DNA of 64,000 nucleotides from Harmothoe impar (lineage: Eukaryota > Annelida > Polychaeta > Phyllodocida > Polynoidae), in the NCBI GenBank assembly GCA_947462335.1, contig OX381709.1, positions 82,646,622 to 82,710,621 on the forward strand. Reading direction: 5' to 3'. A program made the translations under genes and the position numbers. This document shows positions 10,923-23,480 of this stretch, one piece after another; position 1 is the first letter of the stretch; every line of letters starts with the position of its first letter. The notes under the pieces were generated by a model. That model did no database searches. It was not told the origin of the DNA and saw only the letters and a list, made by a program, of their open reading frames with translations.

Positions 10923-12280
10923 ATTAACTATTTACAGTGTATATGCAGAGTGCAGTTTACAGGGGTTCACGGTGTCTATCCACCTTCTCAGCTCCAAGTT
11001 AATAATGGGAACTGAATGAAATGAAATAACTTGAATGAAATGAAATAACTTGAGCTTGGAAACTCCTACGCCAAATTTACATCTGAAAGGCATGCTTTAC
11101 CTTTGTCCGTCTCCATTGCGGCCACCTCCCTAAGCCACTCAAAAAGGAAAAAGACTGAAAAAGATGGCAAGGGAAGCTTCTTTTTTACTCACGGGCTGAA
11201 AATGTATTAGATATATATATATGCTTTTCATAACCAAAGTTCATATTTTAGTAATTAAGAATTTATTGGTCTTTTAAAGTGGGGAGAATTTAAGTTATTT
11301 CTATCCTACTGCATTACTGGCAGTATTAGCTTTAATCTGATATGCCAATATATTTTTTTTTATCATGTTTTTCTTTTTTTTTGATTGCAAAAGAAAAAAA
11401 TAAAGGAAAAAATTTCCCTCAAAAGCTAAATTTTTATGAAGCGTGCGGTGTTGAGAAACCATGTGTTACAGGAAGTTGACTGTACTCCAGACCCTCCCTG
11501 CTTCTAAATCACCCACTTTGCTGCTCTGTAAGTGATGAAATGCTGATGTAAGGGTTTGTTTTCCTACACAATAATACACCCATGCTTTGGTGAATGTTTG
11601 ATTCCCTCAATCTCCCAGCAGATTTTCTCATCCGCATGTACCGGCACTACTTCTCTGCCAAAAAGCCGGCGGACCACCCTGAAAACTTGCCTATGTCATG
11701 CTTTCGAAATAACCATATATTCAACAGAGTCTTATACAAGCCTGTCACTGGAAAATTGATTTATGAGTTGCCTCTTCTTATTGGAGATTTGAGGCTTTAC
11801 TAAGAAACTGCTTCTGAATGCTTGCTTTTCATCATCAGAGGAGATTTGAGTTCCATTTCTGTTTGATAACACTTGGTTTATTTCCTTCTTAAAAGTCTTT
11901 GATAAACAACTAATAACAATTTCAAGTTTAAAATTAACTATGAATATGAATGTGAAAAAAGAGTAGTGTGTTGTTTCCAAGTCGAGGAACAATAGGATGA
12001 ACCATTGCATGCTGTCACAAAATGTCAAGAGACATTAATTCATTCCATCTTCTCCTAAGACAAACGAAGGAGCATTTTAGTCATTTTAATCATGTAATTA
12101 GGTTGAACTCAAGGCAGTTGTCAGTTGTCATTTCCCGGTATAAAAGGCTGATAAATGATCCGGATAAATGTTTAATTATCAATTACTGTCTGCGTCATTT
12201 ACCGTCCAATGTCCAATCCACTGCAGACTAAATACATTAGTGACAACCCATCATTGTATTTGTGTTCCTCTCTGTTGCAG

Positions 12281-13982
12281 TCTGCGCAGGTGGAAAAAGA
12301 GTCACGTGGAGGGGTCGGCCCACAGGGAACAAGATGGCGGCACCTGCTGTGAGGCTGACCCCTCATGTCACCATGACAACGGTCACCATGACAACGACAA
12401 GTCACAGCCTTGTCAGCATACCACAGACAATAAGCCGTGCCAGCAAAATGGTGAACAGACGTCAATTGATCAGCAAGGGAAAACTGAGCTGGAACCTTCA
12501 ATGGACGTCAGTGCCAAAGGCCCACTATTGTCAATTCCCCTACCTACTGTGCAAGTTACCACCGATGACGACCAGACTTCAGAAGTGTCATTCGATGTAC
12601 CTGGGGGAGGATCTCGCCCCTACGTTCCCCCGCATGACCTCCTGTTCCTAGACAGTGACCCTGTGTATAGCTTCGGGTTCAAAACAATCCTGTCCCATAT
12701 TCTTCTATTCCATGTCGATAACTGGGGACTTGGGATCGCTCGTCGATTCTTATTCCTATATGTGATGTGGGTCCTAGTGCACTTTGCATCAGTCATCGTG
12801 AACTTCTACTACCCTGCACTATCTGTGCACTATCAAGTCTTCTACTACCAAGTAGACCATTTTGGTTCGGGAGGGAAAACAGGCGTGGAACATTTCTACC
12901 ATGTGTTTTGTATTCTCGTGTTTGTAGTCCCGCTTTGCTACGCCACCATTCACTTTTCCCTTCTCTCTCCACTGTTGCTCAGAAAGGAGCCCATCTCTAA
13001 GGTGTTGAGCTGGGATGACAATGAGAGCAACATTGGTAGCACAATTAGCATGGAGTCAAAGTATTTATATTACAGAAAAAGCAAACCCTGCGAAGTATCA
13101 TTCTTAATGTTGCTCAGGAGCAGGATGAAACTTTGGTTTCGGAAGCAGTTCTGGTGTTTCCTATTCAGGCACGCAGTGTTTGATTTGCCAAAGTCTCTAC
13201 GTCATAAAGAAAAAAGTGATGATAAGCCCAAACAACCTTCAGGTTGTTGTAACAGATTATTCTTACTGGGACTTTTTTACGTGGCCAAATTACCAATAGT
13301 CTTAGTAATGGCCTTTATATACACTGTCCCTTTCTTTGTGTTTCACCGGGAACTATTTGTAAACCCGGGAAAATTCTTAGCCCCTTCACTCCGCAAATCG
13401 AGCGCAGTGCGGTGGGCAGTTGTAGTAATGACAGTAGCCAGTATGCTGCTGTCCTTCATGCTGTTCCTGTCCTTCAGCTTTCTCTATGGCAGCATGGCTA
13501 TATTTGTACTGGTTGATATTATCAGGAACATAAAGACTAATGTGAATCACGGCGTCTTGATCGCGTCTGTGATGCTCTACGTTCAGACAGCATTAGGTAG
13601 TCTGGAGGACGAGTACCGCTATATGAAGCGGACTGTGTTCCATGTATGTAAGACGCTAGACACAGAATCCAGAGAGGAAGCAAAACACGGCAAACTCAGG
13701 CGCCGGCCCTCTCTAGTCTGGACCTCACCGGATGGTGAAACTGCCATCCCTCGCCGCATCTTCACCGGGGTTTGTGAATCCCTCATGCCCTACACCACGG
13801 AGATCATGCAGACCTCCCTCGCTCTCATCCTCAACCTCTCACTCGTCTTCTTCCTATACGTGCTTGTCATCGACTTCCAAGCGCTGGACCAGTTCACTGG
13901 TATCGGCCAGAGTCTGATGACCATCTTCACAGTGTCCTTACCCGGTTTAATTGGGAAGCTACGTTCCTCCGCTGCCCTTCAG
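12281..13982 (+). CDS. Main exon of host multi-pass membrane protein (unknown function)
   Basis: Acceptor CTCTCTGTTGCAG ends at 12280; a second in-frame acceptor, TGCGCAG, lies 9 nt on at 12289. Donor CTTCAG|GTGGGT starts at 13983. Joined to the phase-2 end at 4872, 567 codons stay open. The product begins with a hydrophilic His/Gln/Asp-rich stretch, then has about eight hydrophobic segments, coded roughly at 12740-12812, 12895-12968, 13257-13343, 13414-13525 (probably two), 13549-13600, 13803-13870 and 13905-13962. Long basic loops separate segments 3 and 4 and follow segment 7. I see no known catalytic or transporter motif. The layout resembles uncharacterised multi-pass proteins of invertebrates; I cannot name the family. 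Paralogous fragments lie at 10.3 and 36.5 kb. Confidence 0.85.
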
Positions 13983-14360
13983 GTGGGTTTATCATAAGTT
14001 TTTTTACGGTGCATTTTCAATGGGGTGGATGAAGTCGTGCACAAATTTATTTCAAGATTTCAATGAATTCCAATTTAGTTTTTCATATTTTAACACATTT
14101 TTCACACATTTTTGGGTCAATTTTAGGTTTTATTAGTTAAAAATTAATATGAAATAGAAACTTGACATGAGACAATTTTAAGCCTATTTAACATGTTTAT
14201 ACCTTTTTGGTCATTTTTTGATATGCAAAGAGGTTGGCTAGTACTTTTAAACAAAAAAAATAATAAGTAAGATTTAAAAAAAAAAGAAATCCAACCTACC
14301 AAGCCTAGACATTCTTCCCATGCTACTTGAAACAAACCTTTCTTTTGTCCTACCTTTCAG

Positions 14361-14546
14361 GTTGACTCTGAGCGGAGGTATAACCGGGTGCTGGCCTCGG
14401 TGAGAGACGTTGTGCACACAGAGGACGTGTTCACCGTGTGTCCGAGTCAGATTCAGCTCACGGCCTGGGACGGACGCGAGGAGCTGCATCGCCGCCACGT
14501 CCCTTACGTGGACGGCAGCCCGCCCGAGTCACCAGAATGGGTATAG
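14361..14546 (+). CDS. Terminal coding exon of host membrane-protein gene
   Basis: Acceptor TCCTACCTTTCAG ends at 14360, and the exon starts in phase 0, matching the phase-0 end at 13982. It codes 61 residues and stops at TAG (14544-14546). The peptide (Val-Asp-Ser-Glu-Arg-Arg-Tyr ... Pro-Glu-Trp-Val) is hydrophilic, Arg- and Asp-rich, and would be the tail after the last membrane helix. GC content is high compared with the flanks. The TATAG stop context overlaps a weak GTATAG donor, so further splicing is not excluded. Confidence 0.75.
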   Translation, partial: VDSERRYNRVLASVRDVVHTEDVFTVCPSQIQLTAWDGREELHRRHVPYVDGSPPESPEWV

Positions 14547-17500
14547 CTCAAGTACTGAACTCCAAATCTCCATGCCTCCGTAATAGAGTTCAGAAGTTCA
14601 GTGCATTCAGGTTGGAGGAAAGAGTGCATACAGATGCTTGCATACATATTTTTTGCCATTATAAATGCCATAGATACTTGGACTTTTCTTTATTTCTCAA
14701 CTGCCAGGGATAGCCTGACATTTTTTCTTTAACCTATCCCAATTGAAAATCTTTTATAACTCAAAAACAATATTTAAAAGGTCACCCTCTTATTCCAAGG
14801 TGACTGTGTTTGCAAAAGCAGCGATGACAGTATCCTGTCCACATGTCAGTCATACTCAAACACTGTTCAAATGAGGTTTGGGAACCGTTCTCGTGTCATC
14901 TAACACGGTGCAATTGGTGATGGAAATTCTTTGAAATTCTGGATTAAAAAATATCAAATAGCTAGATGTTAGTTGCACAAAGTGTGAAGTGTACTGAGCA
15001 GCTATACATCCCTGTTGTAGAGCAAGCCATGCATTAAGCAGCAACTTCCTAAATTTCAAAACCTTTCTTGTAAACATCTCATTGTAGGATTTGAGCTTAG
15101 ATGCACAGGACTTAATTTAGTTTATCTGTTATATTCTCAATAATCCTGAACTTAGTATTTCACACTACAGGAAACTGTCTCTACTCATATACCTTAACCA
15201 TTGTCAATATAATTATATTCCACCATACTGGCTTTATCAAGCGGTGACCCCTGAGATATGATGGGGGCTATACAGATATTGTAACACAAGAGAGGAGTAC
15301 AAAGACCCTATCATGGTGGGGAGTTGTCAAAACATACTTGATATATTTTTTGAATTATTGTTATGGCATTTTCGTTACGGGATTTTGAGAACTATTGTAG
15401 TTAGCATACGTCATTATGGGCCATGAACTATAGTTCTTACCATCCCATTGTGTTTAATTACAATATTGCCTGTAGAAGACCCAGTCAATATGAAAACCTT
15501 TAAATTTAGCCAGCGAAAGGTGTGCAGGTCTGGCAGAAAGGCTGCTATTGGCAGTCCGATTGACTGCCTATGAGTACCTGTGGTATTTCACAGACATGCC
15601 GGTTTTCACAACTTGTAAATTGAACTATAATGAGTGTTTCTACAGCATAAAATATAAGGCAATAAACATTTTGTATAGTGTTCTTCAAAAGTGTACATAA
15701 CTGTATGATTTATATCATTAAAACTCTATTCCTAGTAATTGTCCGTGTGAACATTGCTTTTTTACTACATAAAATACAAAGATTGGCCTCAAATGATTAA
15801 GCCGGACTTGCATGGTATAGAATCCGCAGGACAGAATGTTTTGATTGGTGAATGAGCTTTTGTACAGACTGCTGACCGACTCAGCACGTGTTTGAGACCT
15901 GGCGATTAAACATGATGATTTAAAGATAAAGGGAAATGAAAGTGTAAAAGAAAATTGTTTCCGCAGAAAACAATTTGCCAAAAGCAACTCCTCTCTGTCT
16001 CTCTAGAGTGCGATAGTGATGGATGGACTGTCTGGTACTTTGTACCAAGGCAGGAGTTCAGATATTAGGTTTAGGAGAGTGAAAGATTTCCATCAAGAGA
16101 TGATACCCCGTATATAACAAAATTGTTGGTGCCTTGATTGATGCCTTATTCATCATGCCTATTTCTCAGTATTATACATATTCAGATCTGTGTAGTCAAT
16201 GTACTTCTTCGTCTGTACCTCAAATCAGTGAAATGTAGTCAAATATATCCTGAACAATTGAATGATCAATCTGTCTAAAATTCAATAATTATGAAAACCC
16301 TTTTGCAAGCAGGTTCTGCTAAAACGTCTGATGATGATCTGGCAAATACATTCATTCTTGTTATTTTGTACAGGTTTTTTAATCTAAATCTGGTCGAGTC
16401 ATCTGGATCATGGAGATTTCTAATGGGAAATACATTATTATACCGGTGATTAAATACCATATGAATACAGCCTGCAATTCAGCAAATATAGCTGTGAGGC
16501 TGAGGTATCCTTAGCAGTATGCTCAAACAGGGACAATTCGGTTTCAGCATGAATACACCATTCCTTCTGCCCATTTGAATCCTTCTGAATTATTTTATCC
16601 AAGCTGGCGCTATGTGGTCGAACCTTGGCAGCCCAGTTTGTGTCAGACCAAAAGATCGAAATTGAGCCAAAATTGGGAACCCCAACTAGAAGCCGGTCTG
16701 GGCCCACAGTGGGCAGCCTAGTTGGACCAAGAAGAGAACCCAATGACCAAAACCATTGGGCTCTGGTCCACACCACATAGGGGGCCCACTGAGGCCCTAT
16801 TTGTGTTTGCTTTAAGGGATACACACAACATATAATAACAATTGGCACTCTATACTCCTCATAATACACACAGCTTCATATTATAAAGTACTCAGTGTTA
16901 ATACAGCAATACCTCGTCACTATCAGATGTATGACACTTTCTTTTGTCATTATATGCAGAATCTTCTCCATTAATCGTTCAACATATATACATTATAATA
17001 TAATTCCACCATAAAGGATAATCTGTGGGTGTACACATTAAACAACTCTCCCTGTCAGGTTGATGGTTGCGGATGTATCTGAAATTCAGCATAACCAAGA
17101 GGTTCACCTACTACTGACTACTTTGATAATCTTTATTGAAAACATGATAGAAATGGACAAATATTTGCATATTTGGTATCAACTTAAGGCTAATAATGCA
17201 GTTGGACAGAAAAGAAATTCTCCACCTTTCAAAATCAATAAACGCTTAACTACTGTAATGTGAATTGTGGTCATGAAAAGCATATATAAGCCTGTACCTC
17301 ATCATATTTTTCAGTCCTCGATGATGAGAAACATTCTTTTTTGAGTAGCCCAGTACAGTCCACAGCCATTCTTCGGGCCTCGTGGGGTTGTCGGGGGATC
17401 AAACACAAAACCTCCATCGGTAAACAAGGTTTTATTGATGTTGTAAACGTAATCTTTTCAATTAACATTTAATCATATAGGCCTATCTCTGTGCCAGAAA

Positions 17501-18888
17501 ACAATGATCAACCATTTTTACATGTCCACCAACTTACCCGATTTTTTGTTTGACTGACGTCATACTATAGTGTTATCATCACAATGTCACATTGTCAAGC
17601 AATGACGTTGGATGTATGCGCTGGTCGCCAAACAAAAAAGCCAACACATAACCGTTGGTACACTGTTGGCAAAGGCAGTTGCACTGCACTATGATGGCTT
17701 ACCAACAGAAAGAATCAACTTTATCTTACACTGTGGTTCATCAACTGACGTGTTTATATTTAATCTGAATGATGTCCCTGTGTATGTTCAGGCTGGCATT
17801 GTGTACATAGTCTTGGTGCTCAAGTTACAAGGGTTTATCAGTCGTCATGAACTGATATTTTAAAAGCTATAAATTATTGTAAAAATTTTCTTTTTAGCAC
17901 TTTTCAACTTACTGCCAACTATATGATATATATGATATTTGATATAGTTACATCACATTCATATAAACTCTATATTCATGGCTGTGTAAAAGTGAGTCAT
18001 GGCCCATTCGGCAATGCTTAATGGTTCCTATCTGGTTCCCGGGTAGCATATATGGGCCCTATCCGGGATCTGTCTAGGCTGCCAAGTGGGCCCTATATGC
18101 TTGTCCAGATTTGAAGTGCCCGGATCCAGCCCACATCCAAACCAATTTGACAAAACAAACAAAAATAACTGTAGGCCTACTAGGAAATTGAGTTGATGGG
18201 CGGAGCTAATCTGAGTTGCCAATGGCAAACCTAGTAAATTTCAGATGTTGCCCAGATAAAATCAATATAGGGCACACTAAGCAATGTTGTCCGGCCTATG
18301 TATTATGGCTAAGATATTTATTGTATTAAATGCTGAATTGTATTCACCTGAAGATATAACTTATATAATCATTTCTCATCATTGCAATCACAGATATACA
18401 TATATTACAACCTTGGATTGTTCCATTCATGTTTTGCTACAAATGCATGTCTGACACATGACATTGCTTATATAACAGATGTAATGCAGCTAATTAATCT
18501 ATGGTCATGAATGATTGTTTCCCATTCTGAAAGGTACTCGGCTGTATCACAGGTTTTGGGATTAACCATTTAAGGACGGCATAATGCCTTAATGCATCAT
18601 GCCCTAGGTCATCATGATGCATGAATGCAGCCCTTACGAGTAACTCACCAGTATCGCATTTATACAGGGTACAGACACTCACGAAGGGTCAGCATGATGA
18701 ACTAATGCAGCACTGGCAAGTTACTCACCGGCACTGCCTTGGTGCATCATGTCATCTTTTAGTGGCATGCAGTCCTTGAAAGGTTAAAGTCCATGAAATT
18801 CCACAGCTGAAATTGATCATTAAGTATACATACCCTCGTTGGAACTCATGTATCTATAATCTTACACTCTCATCCAGTCTTGATGTCT
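14547..18888. other. Intergenic region downstream of the host gene
   Basis: AT-rich with no supported gene; the ORFs are short and lack coding character. Two related patches rich in TGGGCCC / GGGCCCAC (about 16640-16800 and 18030-18130) look like fragments of one repeat family. A GCATCATG-type repeat fills about 18510-18786. A decayed piece of the GGTAGGTCGG family is at 14226-14350, within the last intron. Confidence 0.5.
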
Positions 18889-19074
18889 CACTGCATGAAT
18901 CATCTGATTTAAGCAACTTTCTACAAATATTTAAGTTCATTAATGGCCTTCTTTCATCAGCTTAAAGTAACTTTAATTTGAGATAAATAAAGGTGTTTAA
19001 AGCTACTGAAGGAAGGTCATTCATTTACTTCATTTTCTGCTTAAAGTTGCTTAAATTTGATGGCTCATGCAGTC
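18889..19074. mobile_element. MITE, CACTGCATGA family, second copy
   Basis: Begins CACTGCATGAATCATCTGA and ends with inverted TCATGCAGT, with TTTAAGCAACTTT / GTTGCTTAAATTT inside as in the 456-648 copy. More diverged than that copy. Confidence 0.6.
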
Positions 19075-19339
19075 TCTGTCTGTACTCCTGTCCAATTCAT
19101 GATCTCAAACCTCATTGCAAACCATATTACAACATAGGCTTTATGCCTTATTATTTTCAATATAAATAAAAGACTTTCAAACTGTGTAGATATCTTCTTT
19201 TTTCTTATCAAAGATTTTACATTAAATAAGGGGGAAATAGAATCGCCTGGGTGCAAAGGTGTCCTATGTTTGACTAATTAGGTTATTGGGATAGTGCTAT
19301 GTTCAGGAATGAATTTGTTGATATCAATAATGCCGGCCC

Positions 19340-19626
19340 TTGACCTTAGCCAGCATGTGATTGATACAAGTTGGGTGACATCTTTGACCGGTTGACGTAT
19401 TTGACCGGGTGACGTATTTGACTGGCAAGCATCAAAAGGTTATAATCATAACCAGATTAAAATAAAATTTGTAATATATAATGTTAAATTATACTTTAAT
19501 TGTTTCCCTTCACTGTTTTACTATATTCAGCGATTTTGACGCTTGCCCGTCAAAGATGTCACCCAGTCATAGAGGTCACCTTGTCAAAGACTATCAACCT
19601 GTATCGATCTCATGAGACACAACCAT
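19340..19626. mobile_element. CTTTGACCGGGTGACG fold-back MITE, diverged copy
   Basis: Left arm contains GACATCTTTGACCGG, GTATTTGACCGGGTGACG and TTTGACTGGCAAGC. The right arm has the inverted forms GCTTGCC(C)GTCAAAGATGTC and GTCAAAGACTATC, and ends ATCTCATGAGACACAACC. Same family as 21149-21434 and 3616-3735. Confidence 0.65.
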
Positions 19627-20762
19627 GTCCTGAGTATAGCATACCTTAGACCTACGAGAAGACTCCAAATATTTTCCAAATATTTTTCGTTCCCACCTCC
19701 AAACACGTAAACACGCAGACATTTAGCTTTAAAAAAACAAAAAGCTTTTCTCCCCCTCATGAGAGGTCCAGATTTTTTTGGTTCCCCTATCTCAAGTGTT
19801 TTTTTCAAAGATTACTACTCCCTTAACCCCAAAGACCATTGCATCATTTCTATGTTGCACTGAGAGCCCCATGTATAGATTTGTATAGATCTCTGTGCAT
19901 GCTATCGCCCTATAGTCCGGGCCTACAGAGTAATACCAGAGCCTAGTGCTCAAGCTGCCATATCGTTCCTACATGAATAAAGAGAGGTCAGTAATCTGTC
20001 TCCGTTGCCGCTCGATGCAATGACCTGCCCCACACTGGAGTACCACTGGATAACTGGATCTAGAATCCCCCAATCATGGATTTGATGCCTCAAAACCCTA
20101 TGCAATTTAAGCTTTCTGTGATTTAAGAGATTTGCTTTGTGATTTAAGAGACTTGTAAGATTCTAAATTGCAATAGGTCTATCGCACGGGTCCTGCTCCC
20201 AAAGCCCACTGCACAATATATGCATTTTTGCGGCTTAGTGACATGGGACAGCACGAATAAATAGATAGTAACATGGGACACAGGGCATTTCTCACAATCA
20301 ATATGGTGAGTCATAGGTTCAGAGGGTACTGACCAATGATATTCAATAATAAATGATGACTTATGTCTTACTAAATAAACTTACCCTAATACTTATGTGC
20401 CTCCATATGGGTAAAATTTGATACGGGCGACACGGCGACATGGCCCTTTTAGGCCTTTTAAAAATCGACAGACACGAGAAAATTAGGGATAAAAATGGAG
20501 CCACAGGGGTTTTCTCTAAGTTCTTATATACCTAAAAATCAACATGGTGACACTGTCTTTCTGCTCAATATCGACACAGCGACATGGTCAAAATTGTGGG
20601 TACCCTCATAGTGATGGAAATACTAAGATGAGGGAGTACTTACCAACCTGACATTATTACTAACCTTGGTTGGTCGTATAGGGATAGTGACTGGGTTGTT
20701 AGCCAGGACTGATCAAGGTCAGAATATCAGTGTAGGGCATGGGGCAATCGGATCTAAACCCA

Positions 20763-21090
20763 ACGGCAGTTAAGGCCAAATAAAAAAAAGGTTTGTTTCA
20801 GGTTACCCGACCCTACCTAGCAAAACAGGGCCGACCCTAGAAATTTTTATGCAATTTTGAAAAAATATTAACATGTTGGGTCATTTTGGGGCTATTTAAG
20901 GGTCGATCTGATAGTTCACGAGTCGAGGCGGTTGTCGGCGAGTCGGCATTGTAGTTCGTGAGTCGATTTCTGATTACTTTCCACGCAAAAGTAAAAAATC
21001 AAAAAATTAAAAAAAAGAAAATCCGACCTACCTACCCTAGATTTTCAGACCATGAAACCTGAAACACACCTTTTTTTTTTTGGCCTAATC
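20763..21090. mobile_element. MITE with GGCCAAATAAAAAAAAGG and TAGGGTAGGTAGGTCGG ends
   Basis: The left arm reads GGCCAAATAAAAAAAAGG, GTTTCAGG, CCGACCCTACC. The right arm is its inverse: CCTACCCTAG, CCTGAAACACACC, TTTTTTTTTTGGCC. Related copies or pieces lie at 25937-26208, 30322-30560 and 34195-34440. No ORF. Confidence 0.7.
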
Positions 21091-21148
21091 ATCCACCAAG
21101 TGCCCCATCACTGAGCTAACCCGGACTACATTAATTAATTACCCTTAG

Positions 21149-21434
21149 GGCTCAGTCTCATGAGTTTGTAACAGTTGAAACGTCTTTGACCGGGTGTCGT
21201 CTTTGACTGGGTATCTAGAAAAGATTTTTTTCCCATTTAAAAAAAAAATTATATATGTATATGATGTAATGTACTTGGTGGGACTTCTTATTGCATGATA
21301 CTTTGGACAGTGCAGCTGGTTAAAGTTGAAGTAAGATACCCAGTCAAAGACGACACCCGGTCAAAGACTACACTGGTCAAAGACGACACCCGGTCAAAGA
21401 CGTTTCAACTGTTACAAACTCATGAGACTGAGCC
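21149..21434. mobile_element. Fold-back MITE with CTTTGACCGGGTGTCGTC repeats
   Basis: Nearly perfect inverted repeats of about 60 bp begin GGCTCAGTCTCATGAGTTTG and end CTCATGAGACTGAGCC. Each arm holds two or more direct repeats of CTTTGACCGGGTGTCGT. The right arm has extra units. This is the best preserved copy of its family here. Confidence 0.8.
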
Positions 21435-21849
21435 TTATGTCAGATATTAATCCTTTGCTTTATGACTTCCAGCTCTGTCACGGCCAATGATTAAAAGCCG
21501 AAGACCAATCTGCCAAATTGCCATCATAGATTGGTATTACATAAGATAGCAATTAGTTCCTCTTAATCGACCTCTACTATCTTAAATATAAATACTTCCA
21601 GGCCCTCACTTCCTCAGACTGTGTCCATTGGAACTGCCCCTATGTGTTCCATATATATTTGGACTTGGCTCCTCCAATAATTTTTCCATTTATTTTCTCA
21701 ACCAGAGGAAGTGAGAGCCAACTGGATATTGGATATATATTGTGAATTGAAGATGAATAATGGTTTGTGTAGCATATATCACATACTGTACCATATTTAT
21801 CTGTACCCTTATGGCTATCCCCTTTATCAAACTGTAAGTCAGCGCACTA

Positions 21850-21988
21850 CCCAGTAAACAAAAAAACGTTATACAACATGCTATTATGTTATATAACGTT
21901 TCTCTAAGGCTCCTTGATATGGTGTAACGTTATATAAAGTTTTATGAACTTTATTTTGACGTAAAATAACGTTATTTTGTTTACACGG
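21850..21988. mobile_element. CCCAGC-family AACGTT MITE
   Basis: Starts CCCAGTAAACAAAAAAACGT and ends AACGTTATTTTGTTTACACGG, with the TAAGGCTCCTTGATATGG core shared by the other copies. TA flanks both ends. Confidence 0.7.
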
Positions 21989-22009
21989 TAACCCTGTAGT
22001 CTGCTGCCT

Positions 22010-23480
22010 TAACCTGTTTATATTTGTATCAATATGCAGCCTATGTAGTCTGTTGTAAAGACCAGGCCACACCCCGCCATCCCGCAGGTCCAATTGGTGC
22101 ATGCCCCTGGTCAATAGTACCAGGAGGCCAGGAACCAACCAATCCCTGACCGGCGCCTGAGCGCTTTCTGAAAGCCTCTGGCACACACCCGGGAGTATGA
22201 GAATAAGGCTGTGCCTGTGTAACATGGCTTCAGGGGCATTAGTTATATTACCCCCGGGTGCAGCATTATTGTGTACTTGTGTTACAGTAATATGAGTGAG
22301 GGGTCACACAGCTGTCATTAAGTACCCCTGTGTGGATATGGAGGGTGGTTAACCTGGACCACAGCCCATATTGTGATGTGATTAATTGGTTTTAACAGCA
22401 ACAGGTACAACATCCTCAGTACTTAGTGTGAGGTATTGACAGAAAAGGGAGTGTAGTTTTAGCACAGTTATTTTTGTTATGGCTACGTGTAAATATGTGT
22501 TGTATTTTCATTGACGTTCCTTTGTGGCAGGGGTTGTGTGTTAGCTATTTATCCCTGAACACTACTGTGATGTACAGTGTGTGTCTGATTGGTTGTTCAT
22601 CTGTACTGTCAATGTTAGCTCTATCAGAACAGTAGCGACATAAATATTGTAAATATGTAATATCAATTACAGTAATATTGTAATATGTATGTTATTGACA
22701 TATTAATGTCTTGTCCTCTTTGTTCTTGTATGATCTGTTCAAGAGAAGCCTCTTATTAGGGGCCTTTTTGGTAGGGCCGGCTGGAAGTACATAAACCAAC
22801 AATATCAAGTTCTCCGGATGTCACACAGTCTCACAAGCCTGCCATACTTGGCATCTAACTGTGGTCTTATATTACCAATGATAAAATGATATATACCTTA
22901 GCACTTCCGGCCAGCTGAGAGTCATATAGAGTATCTGGTGGCACTGTGGGCAATTGCAAGTGGGGAGCAGACAGTCATTAGGAGTCTGTTCAAGTTTAAG
23001 TGCTTGAACTGCCCCATGCTTGTGAAGGCAGGCTGGAACATTTAACAAGAAATAAAACAAAGTCAGGTCCCTATAAAAAGATACATCAAACAAATAGGTG
23101 CTGGGCTTAGGGGCAGGTAGGGGGTCGGTCCACTGGGTCTGGATCCGCTATTATTCCTCATTATTTGTGCATTATTTAGCACGAAGCTGCTAATCTGCTA
23201 ATTCAGAGTCATCCTTTATAATGCTCAACAAAGGTTATAATCAGTTTGAATCAGGACCTGCTGCCCCACTCTCCATAGGGAAATATGATACTGCCTAGAG
23301 TTAGATTAAAAGTGCTTCTATTGAGTATAAAAACAATAATGACTGTGCTCTGCCCTGCCTACTCAGCAGTCTATTACACAAATCCCTATAATTTGTATTC
23401 ATTGTTGCAGACTTTTGGTAGACTTTTAGCTTTGATAATGTATTAAAAGCCACGATGAATAATCCATTGAGCACTCAGCC
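22010..23480. repeat. Segmental duplication, copy A (blocks P and Q)
   Basis: Block P (22010-22270) has GGTCCAATTGGTGC, CCTGGTCAATAGTACCAGG, GCTTTCTGAAAGCCTCTG and CACCCGGGAGTATGAGAAT. Block Q (22745-23480) has CCGGATGTCACACAG, GTGGGGAGCAGACAGTCATT and GACTGTGCTCTGCCCTGCC. P recurs at 25010-25440 and 63310-63800, and Q at 62115-62830 and in part at 25870-26420. No ORF in any copy, so it is duplicated non-coding DNA. Confidence 0.75.

Larger units (their letters stand above)
4873..12280 (+). other. Large intron filled with repeats
   Basis: No coding sequence is supported across this 7.4 kb. It holds TCAGTACTGA-containing repeat pieces (5204-5600 and 7943-8280), a 1.18 kb DNA element (6023-7200), a CCCT/CCTT microsatellite (7336-7660), a duplicated block (9050-10345) related to 11480-12300, a GCATCATG repeat (9786-10014), a palindrome cluster (10777-10922), and a coding-like patch at about 11607-11750. 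Confidence 0.6.

Noticed and set aside
12281..14546. STRA6 / retinol-binding-protein receptor as identity of the host membrane protein
   Set aside because: Multi-pass layout and size are similar, but I could not point to a family-specific motif, so the gene is left unnamed.
16450..16869. A 139-codon frame on the - strand
   Set aside because: It covers a TGGGCCC-type repeat patch related to 18.0 kb, with no motif or splice context.
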